A stretch of 64,000 nucleotides of DNA from assembly GCA_026874595.1 (NCBI GenBank), contig CM049321.1:48143797-48207796 (forward strand), read 5' to 3'. A program made the translations under genes and the position numbers. The notes under the pieces were generated by a model. It saw only the letters and a program-made list of their open reading frames with translations, had not been told where the DNA came from and did no database searches. This DNA comes from Sipunculus nudus. Lineage: Eukaryota > Annelida > Sipuncula > Golfingiida > Sipunculidae. This document shows, piece after piece, positions 1 to 9,952 of this stretch (the stretch's first letter is position 1; each line of letters begins with the position of its first letter).

Positions 1-339
1 ACAAAGATGCTTTTACTGGAAGGATAGTGAGGATTAACCTTTAAGCTAAAACAACATCGGGACATTCACTATTCTGGAATTAGGTCTTACGAATTATAAG
101 TGTTTTGGATACGCATGTATATTGGATCATCGAGATTCGAGAAAATAAATAAGTTAACCATCAGTTAATTCTTGGTTTGATTACTTACAAGTACCTCACG
201 CGGAGTTTTTTTTTATGGATAGGTCCATGGCCTGTTAATGGAACTGTCTATTGGACGAGGATGAAGGTACCCATCTGATAAGAATGATGTGTTATGTTAA
301 GCCTTTTTGGTTTCAGGTTTTAAGAAAATTCCAGTTGAG

Positions 340-412
340 GCACTTTCGGGGTTCGAACCAGGGACCCTCAGCTTTGAAGTCCAAAACCGTATCCACCAAG
401 CTACGTCCTACC
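340..412 (-). repeat. tRNA-derived SINE head (A box and B box)
   Basis: On the minus strand an A-box-like TAGCTTGGTGG (403-393) is followed about 45 bases later by a B box GGTTCGAACCCC (359-348). This is the spacing of an internal RNA polymerase III promoter. The expected anticodon stem does not pair well, so I read it as a SINE head or tRNA relic and not as a working tRNA gene. No clear body or tail was recognised next to it. Confidence 0.5.
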
Positions 413-1004
413 TTATAACAAAGGCATCCATCAGATAATCATTGAACAAAAAGTGATTTCTTGTTTCTCCTTTCTCAAGTTTCTTGTTATTTTTATAGTT
501 TGTAAGAATCTCTTCTCATTTGTAAAAGGAAATAAAATTCTACCATAACTAGCACGATAGAGCAACCGACTGTAACATTATAGTGCAGTTAAGATAGTGG
601 CGGTTATATGGTTATCAATCACTTGTGATGGTCATGTGAATCTACAGGTAACATATTTATTTTATTTTATTTGTGCTTAATTCAGGGCGACACTAAGTTA
701 TATGCAAGCTGTACATTCACCAGAAATTAATAAAGACGCAATGACCAGGAGTAAATCTATTTCAGTGCGTCAGAGATTTCGGTTAGTGTACACCAGCAAA
801 ACATGACGATTAATTAACGTCTACTCCTGAGAAATGACAATAACACAATAAATAAATGACCTCAAACCTGAACTGATAACCACTTGTTTGAAAAAAAAAT
901 AATCGAATTAAAGTCTGAGGACAGCTAAAGCAAAGGTTCTATAATCTGCGTGACCTGCATGTTGTAACTTGTACTGACTTTTGTAACAGGAAATAAAAAC
1001 AATA
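413..1004. other. AT-rich stretch without gene
   Basis: No convincing open frame, splice pattern or repeat was seen between the SINE head and the LTR fragment. Confidence 0.5.
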
Positions 1005-1233
1005 TGTTACAGGTGATCTTTTTATTGTGTGACACGGACTTAACTCGTGTTGTGACACCCTCGCCAGGCCGTTTGTTACATTCGCAGTTTAATCCGTACT
1101 GGTTGAACTCTTGTTGTTATGCTAGCCTTTAGCTTTCTCGACTGGTCGTGAGTCACATGTGGACCCTGGTATGTAGAGACACACAGCGATGATCTTCTAG
1201 ATGATTCCTGTAACGCGTGTTTACTGTGTTGTA
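1005..1233 (+). repeat. 5' LTR remnant
   Basis: Starts TGTTACAGGTG and matches the first ~230 bases of the 3' LTR with scattered substitutions. Identity stops after TTTACTGTGTTGT, where the sequence jumps straight into gag-like DNA. The TATA box and the rest of the LTR are therefore absent from this end. Confidence 0.8.
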
Positions 1234-1394
1234 AATCAGTATGGTCAAAAGAAGTTTAAAGCGTAGAAAAGAATTTCAAAGCGCAGTCACACAGTACTAG
1301 TAGTCCTGATAGTTCAGCAACGTCCATTGCTACATCTAAGTCCACGTCCACTGTGTCTAAGTCCAACAAAGACCAGTCATTTTCAAAGAAAATC

Positions 1395-2429
1395 TGTAAT
1401 TACTGCAAAAAGGAAGGCCATCTAATATCTGACTGCTGAAAACTTGCGAATAAACCAAATAGCAAACCTCCTGTTTCAAAATCTATGCATAGTATAGTAC
1501 AAGAGCCAGGCTCTTTTCATGTAAATAAAGGGTACAACTCTTTTATTGACTCCAATAAAGAGTTTGATGCTACGGAGGCCCAAGTGTCGTCTGAATCCAA
1601 AGAAGTATCCCTACCTTGCTGGGTAAAAACCTCAGCTGATTCCGGCGAGGAATTACATAAGGCTCGGACCTTTCAAGACTCCTGCGAGGAGTATTCTCTG
1701 TATAAGGCTAAGTCCTTTTATGACTCTTGCGAGAGTATTTTAAATGAGGCCAGGTCCTCTTATGACAAACAGAAGCTTGTTTCTGCTGAGGAAAATTCCT
1801 CTGTTGACTCCCACGAGGAGTCTGATGATAAAAAGGATGTAGATTTCTTGAATGACTCTGAGAAAGAGTTTATGACTGACACTGTCAATGTCAGTTCTTT
1901 GTTTGATGAAGCTGAGGTAATAGATTCCTCTCCTGGCTATAAAATGGAGTTATTTGAGCCATTCATACATGATGGTTTTGTATCACTTTTAAGTGATTTT
2001 TCAGACTCTACCCCTTTAAGAATTTTGAGGGACACTGGTTCAGGCCAGACTCTCCTGTTAGCAAACACTTTGCCATTTTCTAATAGGTCCTTTACTGGTG
2101 CACATGTACTTGTTAATGGTATGTTTTCAGACAGGCACACTTCAGTTCCGCTTCACAGTATCCATTTAAAGTCATATTTGATTTCTGGGAATATTACTGT
2201 GGGCATAAGAACTACTTTACCCTTTAAGGGAATTCAGTTGCTACTAGGCAATGATGTTGCAGGTGATAAAGTACAGCCTGTACCAACAGTGACAGAAAAG
2301 CCGTCACTTGATCAGGACACTGATCCGGAAAGTCAAGAAATTCCTGATTTGTATCCTTCATCTGCTGTAACTAGATTTATGGCCAAGAAAACACACATGA
2401 GGATAATGGTCCAGATAAAATCACTATAG
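1395..2429 (+). pseudogene. gag 3' end and retropepsin of the LTR element
   Basis: A CX2CX4HX4C zinc knuckle lies at 1395-1436 (CNYCKKEGHLISDC). The next codon is TGA, probably from a tryptophan codon, and the frame then runs open from 1485 to 2429. A Ser/Glu/Asp-rich linker with recurring DSCEE-like units covers 1500-1900. The protease active-site motif DTGSGQT is at 2031-2051. In intact elements these parts would process Gag-Pol and bind the RNA genome. The gag capsid region is deleted. Confidence 0.7.
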
Positions 2430-2439
2430 GATTCACTAG

Positions 2440-3610
2440 TGATTCGTCTAATGACTCGCCCATACAGGATGCAGCATTTCAAAGGTCAGAACTTATCGCG
2501 AAACAGCATAAGGACCCTGATATTTCATGTTTGTTTCCCAGGGCAGTTTCTAAAGATGAGCTGTCACAGAACCCAGTTTGTTTCTATGTCAAAAATGGAG
2601 TGCTTATGCGTAAATGGTGACCATCTGATGTATGAGTGGGACATCAAACATCACATAGTTATGCCCAAAACTTTCGCAGTGAAGTTCTAAACATGGCACA
2701 TGAGGCTCCTTTGTCTGGCCATTTAGGTATTAATAAAACTTATCAGAAAGTTAGTACACACTTCTATTGGCCTCACCTCAGGAAAGATGTTGTACAATAT
2801 TGTTAATCATGCCATACATGCCAGATGGTGGGCAAGCCCAGTCAGAATCCTCCTAAGGCCCCACTTAGGCCTATTCCTGATTTCGAGAAACCATTCAGTA
2901 GGATTATTGTTGATTGTGTTGGACCACTGCCCAAAACAAAATCTGGACATGAATACTTGCTGACAATTATGGGTACATCTACCAGGTTCCCTTAGGCAAT
3001 ACCATTGCGCAAAATTAATGCCAAAGTGTTGTCAAAGCTCTGACCAAGGTTTTATACAACTTTTGGATTGCCAAAATCCATCGAGTCTGACCAAGGGTCT
3101 AATTTTATGTCTGGCTTATTCCAAAAAGTTATGCTTGAGCTAGGTATAAAACAGTACAGCTCTTCGCCATAACATCCTGAAGGTCAGGGCGCCCTCGAGC
3201 GTTTTCACCAGACATTAAAAAACATGATCAGGACTTATTGCTATGACGCACAGAAAGACTGGGATGAAGGAATCCACCTATTGCTGTTTGCTTTCAGAGA
3301 ATCCTTTCAAGAGTCCTTGGGTTTCAGTCCCTTTGAACTAGTTTTTGGACACTCCGTTCGAGGTCTATTGAAACTGCTTAAAGAAAAACTCTTGTGTGAA
3401 AATCCGGATTCTCTTAGTTTACTGCAGTATGTCTCAGACTTTCGCACTAAACTACACAATGCTTGTGAGATTGCAAAGTCAAATCTAAAATCTGCACAAA
3501 ATAAAATAAAAACAAAGTATCACAAGCACACTGTTAGTAGGACGTTTGAGCCTGGTGAAGAGGCAAGCGCAGTCAAGCAACATCCATATAGACTTAATCC
3601 AGAAAAGTAA
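2440..3610 (+). pseudogene. Integrase region of the LTR element
   Basis: A His-His-Cys-Cys finger is spread over about 2700-2830 (HEAPLSGHLGINKTY, then SCHTCQ). The core follows: an Asp in IIVDCVGPLPK near 2910, an Asp in SDQGSNF near 3090, and a Glu near 3197 in GALERFHQTLK, the DD35E triad. The C-terminal part of the core continues at 3224-3610. Several internal stops are present (near 2620, 2805, 2995, 3170), so it is a relic. Its place before the reverse transcriptase is the diagnostic feature of the element. Confidence 0.75.
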
Positions 3611-3652
3611 AAGTAACTAAAAGGATGAGATTCAATATTTGTAGACAATGAT

Positions 3653-4830
3653 TTTATTGAACCTAGTAACAGTAACTGGAGTTCACCATGTATTCTTGTG
3701 TCAAAACCTGATGGAAGTTACTGTAAGTGTGAAGATTATCGAAAACTGAACTCTGTCACCAAGACTGACACGTTCCCGATTCCGAGGATCGATGATTGTA
3801 TTGATAGAGTCAGTAGCTCCAGTTATGTCTCCAAGTTTGACTTGCTAAAAGGATTCTGGCAAGTTCCGCTGACAGAACGAGCGAAAGAAGTGTCCGCATT
3901 TGTGACGCCACAAGGACTGTACCAGTATAATTCATGCCGTTTGGCATGAAGAACTCGCCAGGAACGTTCCAGCGCCTCATCCATATGGTTGTCAAGGACC
4001 TTCAGGGCTGTGACGCATATATTGATGACCTCATCGTGTACAGCGACACCTGGGAGAAACATCTGCAAATTATTCGCGACCTCTTCGAAAGACTCAGTGA
4101 AGCACGTCTGACCGTCAACTTAGTAAAATCTGAGTTTTGCCATGCACAAGTAACATTTTTGGGTCATATTGTAGGGCAGGGTCAGGTAAAACCTGTTGAT
4201 GCTAAGATAAGTGCTATTTCTGCATGTCCTAGACCAGGAAACAAAAATCAGATTATGCGTTTTCTTGGTATGGTTGGAAACTACAGAAAGTTTTGTCCAA
4301 ATTTTGCTGCTGTAGCTGAACCTTCGACTAATTTGTTAAAGAAGAAACAAAAGTTTGTATGGAATGTTCAGTGTAAAAATGCATTCCAGAATTTGAAAGC
4401 TATTCTGCAAAGTTCACCAGTTCTTACAGCTCCAGACTTTTCTGTACCTTTTAAGTAAGCTGTAGGTGCTAGTGATACTGCTGCTGGTGCTGTGTTGTTA
4501 CAGGAAGGCAATGATGGCATAGATCATCCAATTTGTTATTTCTCAAGAAAATTTAATGCAAACAGAAAAACTACTCCACTATTGAAAAAGAATGTTTGGC
4601 TTTGATTTTGGCGTTGCAACATTTTGAAGTTTATGTTACTTCATTAGTCAGGCCTATCATTGTCTTCTTCAGTGATCACAATCCCCTCACGTTCATGAAC
4701 AAATTGAAGTGTAAAAATCAAAGACTGTTGAGATGGATTTTTTTCTTACAGGATTATAATCTTGATATCATACACATTAAAGGGAAAGACAATGTACTTG
4801 CTGATTGCTTATCGAGATGTTTATGATATG
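3653..4830 (+). pseudogene. Reverse transcriptase and RNase H of the LTR element
   Basis: RT motifs appear in order: FPIPRIDD, SKFDLLKGFWQVPL, a frame change near 3931, MPFGMKNSPGTFQR, then YIDDLIVYS with the catalytic YIDD at 4018-4029. A TAA at 4456-4458 separates RT from RNase H, which starts GASDTAAGAVL and ends in HIKGKDNVLADCLSR near 4815. RNase H follows directly and the AT-rich 3' untranslated part begins at about 4830. Confidence 0.8.
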
Positions 4831-4947
4831 TTGTAAACAGGATGTTTATGTAATGTTGTAAATAAGATGATTTTTTTAGATGTTGTAAAAATTTAATGAT
4901 TGTGATCGCAAAAAGAAAGTTTTCCGAGAAAACTTTCTTTTTTCATA

Positions 4948-4959
4948 CAGGAGGGGGAG
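4948..4959 (+). other. Polypurine tract
   Basis: The purine run AGGAGGGGGAG lies immediately before the 3' LTR. It is the expected plus-strand DNA primer for reverse transcription. Confidence 0.6.
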
Positions 4960-5704
4960 TATTACAGGTGCTCCTTATATTGTGTGACACGGGCGTAACT
5001 CGTGTTGTGACACCCTCGCCGGGCCGTTTGTTACATTCGCAGTTTAGTCCGTACTGGTTGAACTCTCGTTGTCATGCTAGCCTTGAGCTGTCTCGCCTGG
5101 TCCTGAGTCACGTGTGGACCCTGGTATGTAGAGATACACAACGATGTTCTTCTAGATGATTCCAGTAACGCGTGTTTACTGTGTTGTTGTAAGATCTTTT
5201 AGACTGTTCGAGAAGTGGAAAATTCTCGGCTTGGGGTGAAGAGTATATAAAGGGGCTATGTTTTAGAGCCGGGAGAGCAGCAGAGAAGATTTCTAGCGGA
5301 CGCAGAAGCGTCTGTCAGTTTCTGAGACCTTATCCGACGAGTGCGGCAATTATAGATTTTCTTCAGACTTTCTCCTGGATTTTATGACGAGTCTTGTTTG
5401 GACTTCAGTTTACTTTCTGGATTGTTACAAGGGCTTTACACAGGACTGTCATTCTCCGAGAGTATACATTTAAATAACTTATCATTGTGACGGTAGTGGT
5501 ATCCAGGTACTGTGAACTTTGTATATTTTACGGTGTGATTGTATTGTTTCGTTGTTATACCGCTGTTTTACTGTATAATTGTATTGATTTAGTGTATTGT
5601 AATGTTAGGGTTGTTTTAAGAAAAAATATGGTTATTTCTTAACAAAAAAAAACACTGAATTCTTTATTCATTCCCCTAGACATTTCACGCTGCCTAGTGT
5701 TACA
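4960..5704 (+). repeat. 3' LTR of the Gmr1-type element
   Basis: About 745 bases. It begins TATTACAGGTG (TGTTACAGGTG in the 5' copy) and ends in TAGTGTTACA, giving TG..CA-type ends. The first 230 bases match 1005-1233. No clean target-site duplication is visible, as expected after the loss of 5' sequence. Confidence 0.7.
5244..5253 (+). promoter_or_regulatory. TATA box in the 3' LTR
   Basis: TATATAAAGG lies about 285 bases into the LTR and is followed by a GC-richer stretch, the usual start of the R region. This is the only complete LTR promoter in the element. Confidence 0.5.
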
Positions 5705-6490
5705 GAATCTGATTTTTTTTTTATCTCCATTACAAAATTTTGTGTTCATCTCATAGTCCAAATCCGGAACAGAACTCTACAGTTGTACATATACTTAGTT
5801 AAGCAAAACGTTAACATGCGCTGTGCGTCATTAACAATTAGGTCCCGTCCCGCAGGATTGTGCTTGATAACAGGCTAAAAACCTGATAATACAATCATGA
5901 GAGACCATCGATCAAGGTCAGACTATATTATACACGTCAACCTCAACGTCGGAGACCCCTGGCGATCCACGGCCAGGTAATCCTGATGTAACTTATGAAT
6001 ATTCACAAGCTGTAAGAGACGGACAACAACTCAGGTAAACTCCAACAGTGACCAACTTCTGTGCATATCTGGTGAGGAAATAGGGGGGGGGGGGGTATCC
6101 TTACTTGACATGGTGTTGTGTTGTCAGGTAGTTCAGCAATACAGTATACATTCATTGATTCGGACAACTTTGGTCCTCAGTCTTCATTCTCGCAGCTGAA
6201 CGGCTTTGATATGATTGTATCAGCGCAACAGTATGAATTTTTATTGTTTTTATAAATAAACCATGAGTATGAACTTTTGTAGGGAGGGGGGGGGGGGGCA
6301 GAATTTAAAAAGTATTGAATGTATCATACGCAGAGGATTTAATGTAATTCTTTGCGCCTTTGGTGTAATTGCCATTACCTTTCTTTTTTGGGTTGTAAAA
6401 CCTATTTTTGCAGCCAGAACCCTCTCCCCGTTTTCTTGAAGGATCACCTGGATTGAACCCTCCGTTTTCCAAAATACTCTATGCGACCAT

Positions 6491-6552
<62 letters not shown>

Positions 6553-6736
6553 TAAACACACAGAAACTATATATATATATATATATACGCACACAAACTA
6601 TATATATCTATATATACACACAAGCAATATATTTATTATATATATATACATTATATGTCTATGTATATAATTATATATGTAACGGTATATATACATACAC
6701 ACATTCACATATATATATACACCCATATATATACAC

Positions 6737-6792
<56 letters not shown>

Positions 6793-7320
6793 CTAAAGAT
6801 GACATTTTATATCCAAACACATGATGAATAAAACCGGATAGCTCTATAATGCTATAATTGTCGCATATTTCTTGATCATACCGTTGAAAGTAAGAAAGTC
6901 ACACTAGTATATGTAAGCAAGGCTCCGAATAGGAAGAAACACTGGGCAGTCCGGGACACGCATGTTATAAGTTGTGAGAGTCAAATCGGAGTCCACAAGG
7001 GGAGGGACTCTGTGTTAAATTTTACATTATAAACACATTTATTTTACATGGATTATACAAATAGTTACTATAACTAATCTAGGCACTCCATGAAGGGTTT
7101 TGAAAAATTTAATAATTCTTTCAAGTGTTTCACACCATTGTCGTATCATTATACAATTGTATACCGTGTCATTGTAACAATATTCATTACGATTTTATTA
7201 CATAATTCGTCAGTTACTAACGCAGTGATTTTACTGTTTGTTGGACTGTTTAAGTAGTTGGGCAGTGGCTGCTAGAAGAGCCCGATTTTATCCTCTATCT
7301 CTTATAGTCTGATATTCGTA
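5705..7320. other. Intergenic DNA with TA microsatellites and G runs
   Basis: No gene was recognised. TA/TATA-type microsatellites occupy about 6490-6790 with short CA interruptions. G runs lie at 6083-6095 and 6282-6298. Open frames here come from the repeats. Confidence 0.6.
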
Positions 7321-7790
7321 CGCCCGATCGGACGATCAGGCCCTCGGAACCGAGGGTCCAACAGACAATGCTAGACTAGATCTAGTATTTTGAGTCACTA
7401 GACAGACACGGTTGAGGTGGTCTGGGACCACCGCCCCGGTCTGACTCTTTTGACTATAATTTTGATGCCGAAAATTGCCACACAAGCCAAGCCAAGGAGC
7501 CGCGAAGAGCCACCAGCACGCACCCGCACCGGTGACCGAGAAAGCTACACCATCCACACCCACAAAGCCCCGAGCGGGCCACTCACCGCACAGACACCAG
7601 CAGCAAAGCCGCTGCCCCCACGAACCCGGTCGCGAGCGGCATCCCCGAGCAGAATGCGCACCACAACAGAGAGACCGGAACACAAGCAGGGAAACCCAGA
7701 CCGCCGACAGAACAACTCCTACCGCGAAGAGCCGGACTTCCTGTGACTTGGATCGGGCAGGCTGTCTTGGCTTGGTCTTCAGCTTGTCCC
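7321..7790. other. Start of repeat island: short hairpins and a basic open frame
   Basis: Perfect short inverted repeats lie at 7341-7356 (CCCTCGG, AA, CCGAGGG) and 7416-7432 (GGTGGTC, TGG, GACCACC). An open frame at 7417-7746 (+) is rich in Arg, Pro, Thr and Ser, with an overlapping open frame from 7475. I recognise no domain. It may be a worn LINE ORF1 start or simply C/A-rich DNA that happens to be open. Confidence 0.35.
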
Positions 7791-7793
7791 CGA

Positions 7794-8017
7794 GCAGTGG
7801 GCCTAAAGTTGTCTGTTTGCCCACTGTCAGGGTTTCTTGGCTTGTCTTGCTTGTCTTGACTTGGGTTCCGGCTGTCGGGGTGGTCTTGTCTTCTCTTGGC
7901 TTGTCCCAGGGCTACCAGTCTTGGCTTGGTCTTGGTCTTGAGGCTTGGTTTTGGGTCTTGAAGTCTTGGTCTTGTGGCAAGCAGCGGACCTAAAGTTGTC
8001 TGTCTGACCGCTGCCAG
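7794..8017 (+). other. Stem-loop family A, two copies with the same loop
   Basis: Copy A1: CAGTGGGC (7795-7802) pairs with GCCCACTG (7819-7826). Copy A2: GCAGCGG (7981-7987) pairs with CCGCTGC (8008-8014), with an internal A.A mismatch just inside. The 16-base loop CTAAAGTTGTCTGTYT is the same in both except for one pyrimidine. One stem pair differs by a compensating change (T-A in A1, C-G in A2). The DNA between the copies is a CTTGG/CTTGT-rich repeat on the plus strand. Confidence 0.6.
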
Positions 8018-8034
8018 GTCTGTGAGTGATTGAT

Positions 8035-8086
8035 TAGTCCTAAATAGGACTGTTGGGGGGTAGTCCTAAAAAGGACTGTTGGGGGG
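8035..8086 (+). repeat. Stem-loop family B, tandem 26-bp hairpin unit x2
   Basis: AGTCCTA-AA-TAGGACT (8036-8051) and AGTCCT-AAAA-AGGACT (8062-8077), each preceded by T and followed by GTTGGGGGG. Direct tandem copies of a hairpin plus G run. Confidence 0.6.
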
Positions 8087-8288
8087 TCTTTTCTGGTCTG
8101 TCTGGAGCTGTCCCGGGTGTAGGTCTGGGTAGTCGTCTTGGTAGTTGCTGTCAGTGGGCGGATGGGATGTGCGCTCGTCTGGGTGCCCTCTAAACTTCCG
8201 CTGGTGGTGTAGGGGGGCTGCCGCTGGACTTGCGCGTCGGTGTCGGATGCTGTTGGTGGTGGTTGTCAGGGGTAGTTGTTGTCCGTAG

Positions 8289-8306
8289 TGGGGGGGGGGG
8301 GGGGGG
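8289..8306 (+). repeat. G homopolymer run
   Basis: About 17 consecutive G on the plus strand. Similar plus-strand G runs lie near 9375-9397, 9440-9452, 9528-9546, 9692-9700, 9800-9813 and 10117-10133. None of comparable length on the C strand occurs between 7.7 and 10.5 kb. Confidence 0.8.
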
Positions 8307-8335
8307 CGGCCGTAGATTTCTTTATAATTTTATAA

Positions 8336-8552
8336 GTATCACATGGTATTTTTTAAGAAAATACCTCATGATCATTTACCCTTATATTGGCCTAAAGGAG
8401 ATATCTATAGGAGATATCTTTATGGTTAGAAATCTGGCCGGCCGGTGGAGCTCTCAGTTTGTACTTTTATATTAAGTATCACATAAATATTTTAAGAAAT
8501 ATTTATGATCATGTACTTTTATAGGAAATATTATAGGAAGTATTTTTATAAA
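8336..8552 (+). other. Stem-loop family C, two copies of a double hairpin
   Basis: Each copy starts AAGTATCACAT. First hairpin: C1 GGTATTTT (8345-8352), loop TTAAG, AAAATACC (8358-8365). C2 CATAAATATTT (8482-8492), loop TAAG, AAATATTTATG (8497-8507). Second hairpin, about 30 bases on: C1 AGATATC/GATATCT around a TATAGGA loop; C2 AAATATT/AGTATTT around ATAGGA. Loops and flanks (ATGATCAT) are kept while several stem pairs change on both arms together. In C2 one pair is a T.G, which is stable only as plus-strand RNA. Confidence 0.65.
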
Positions 8553-8839
8553 AGTGCAGACTGAGAGGAAGGGGGCAGGGATAGTTGAGGCTGGTGGCGG
8601 CATCAGTTTCCATCCACTTGCTAGTGGCCGGCTTCAGTTTCCATGGTCTGCCGGAGATGCTGTAATTACTAGTAAAATCTATAAATATATCTTATATATG
8701 AGCGTCGGATAACCAGATATTGCGTCGATATTGTGAAAAATACAAAAACAAAAGGGTGAAAAACCGGTAAAAATCGTAAAAACGTGGGTTAGTGTGTTTG
8801 AAAAACGATGAGTGAAGTGGTGTATTTACATGAATTGTG

Positions 8840-8872
<33 letters not shown>

Positions 8873-9020
8873 TTAAAAGTTAATGGTGTATAAAACAGTA
8901 TGGTGCATTTTATATACATGGGTTTAGTATGGTTCTATTCTAATTGAGGGTGTATTAGTATTAGTTAGTGTAGCGGTGGTGTGTCGGTGGATATGTATTT
9001 CTCAGAGTTGTGTTTTAATT
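8553..9020 (+). other. G/T-rich stretch with T30 tract
   Basis: Contains two TTCAGTTTCCAT/ATCAGTTTCCAT segments (about 8605 and 8633) inside weak GC-rich stems, a further possible loop family, and a 30-base T tract at about 8841-8870. No gene is visible. Confidence 0.35.
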
Positions 9021-9070
9021 AAATCTCCGACAATAATAGTGTCCCGGTTTGGGCACTTTGTCTTCGATTT
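9021..9070 (+). other. Stem-loop family E, copy 1
   Basis: Nested stems: AAATC with GATTT, then GACAA with TTGTC, a TAAT bulge, then AGTGTCC with GGGCACT around the loop CGGTTT. One pair of the apical stem is T.G. The flanks and architecture recur at 9283 and 9902. Confidence 0.65.
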
Positions 9071-9282
9071 ATGTTATTGTGGTTTTTTTGGGTTTTTTTT
9101 AATAAACTATTGTATATTTCTGAGTATTTGTTGTTTTATGTTCCTTGTAGTTTCTGTTTTTATTTTGATTGTTATATATTTGTGGGGAGGTAAATCGCGA
9201 CCCGACCGAGCCTGCGAGTTACTCATCCCATGTCTGGTAACGTTAAGTGTGTGGTTTAATTGAGGATGATTGTGTTATAAAT

Positions 9283-9332
9283 AAATCTCAGATAATAATA
9301 GTGTCCCGATTTGGGCACTTTGTCTTTGATTT
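9283..9332 (+). other. Stem-loop family E, copy 2
   Basis: Same nested architecture as copy 1: AAATC/GATTT, GATAA/TTGTC with a T.G pair, TAAT bulge, AGTGTCC/GGGCACT, loop CGATTT. Exactly 50 bases, as in copy 1. Confidence 0.65.
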
Positions 9333-9468
9333 GTGTTGTTTATGGATTTTATTTTATTTCGTATTGATGTAGAGAGGGGGGGGGGGGGGTGGGGGGGTTA
9401 TAACATGTGGGGGAGGGCTTATGATGTTGTTTTAAGTACGGGGGGGGGGGGGTTATGGTGCTGTTTGT

Positions 9469-9501
9469 GGGTGCTGTCCACCGTTTGGCAACTCAGCACC
9501 C
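9469..9501 (+). other. Stem-loop family F, copy 1
   Basis: GGGTGCTG pairs with CAGCACCC around the 17-base loop TCCACCGTTTGGCAACT (9477-9493). Confidence 0.7.
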
Positions 9502-9637
9502 GTTTGCTAATTTATTTATTTATGTGGGGGAGGGGGGGGGGGGGGGTTGGAGGGTTTATGTGAGTGATTTCCAGCAAGAGGGTAACCGATATGGGCCCTG
9601 CTGTTAATACTCTGGGTTTTTTTTTTGGTTATTTTTC

Positions 9638-9671
9638 GGACGTTGTCCACCGTTTGGCAACTCAACTGTCC
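9638..9671 (+). other. Stem-loop family F, copy 2
   Basis: GGACGTTG pairs with CAAC-T-GTCC (one bulged T) around a 17-base loop (9646-9662) identical to copy 1. Three of eight stem pairs differ from copy 1, and each differs on both arms so that pairing is kept. Confidence 0.7.
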
Positions 9672-9733
9672 TGTTATAGTATAATTATTTGGTGGGGGGG
9701 GGGTGTTTTTTAGGTATTAGGATCCCCTGGTTT

Positions 9734-9800
9734 GAGGTTCTTTAGCTGGGTTACATGTCGAGTCTACACATTTACATGTAGCTTAGGAACTTTCAACCTC
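9734..9800 (+). other. Long multi-stem hairpin (H)
   Basis: GAGGTT pairs with AACCTC at the base, and TACATGT with ACATGTA at the top. Short TTC/GAA and AGC/GCT helices lie between. It is immediately followed by a G run. Single copy in the window. Confidence 0.5.
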
Positions 9801-9901
9801 GGGGGGGGGGGGGGAATTATTTTACTATTTGTAGGAAGGTAGATCTGGTTTTGTTTGGTTTTTATTTTATTAAAGGTGTTTGTGTGTAGGTGTTTTTAAA
9901 T

Positions 9902-9952
9902 ACATCTTTAGACAATAATAGTGTCCAGGTTTGGACACTTTGTCTTCGATTT
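9902..9952 (+). other. Stem-loop family E, copy 3
   Basis: ATC/GAT, GACAA/TTGTC, TAAT bulge, then AGTGTCC/GGACACT around AGGTTT. The apical T.G of copies 1 and 2 is a T-A pair here. Confidence 0.65.

Larger units (their letters stand above)
1005..5704 (+). mobile_element. Decayed Gmr1-type LTR retrotransposon (PR-IN-RT-RH order)
   Basis: Two related LTRs (1005-1233 shortened; 4960-5704 full) flank one degenerate retroviral-type coding region. In order there is a CCHC zinc knuckle, an aspartic protease motif DTGSGQT, an HHCC integrase finger and DD35E core, then a reverse transcriptase with YIDD and an RNase H. Integrase upstream of reverse transcriptase is the order of Ty1/copia and of the Gmr1-like branch of Ty3/gypsy. 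The RT and integrase motifs read as Ty3/gypsy type, so Gmr1-like is the better fit. Most of gag, the primer-binding site and the rest of the 5' LTR are missing, by one deletion after about 1233. Several stops and frame changes break the coding region, so it is inactive. Confidence 0.8.

Noticed and set aside
340-412. Functional tRNA gene
   Set aside because: A and B boxes are present but the anticodon stem and acceptor stem do not pair.
6250-6594. Tyr/Ile-rich minus-strand frame, and similar ones at 29264, 34076, 34210, 34817 and 37349
   Set aside because: They read through TA microsatellites.
7336-7824. Minus-strand 162-codon frame opposite the basic ORF
   Set aside because: It mirrors the GC-rich sequence of the plus frame, with no domain, and is Cys/Trp/Gly-rich by composition.
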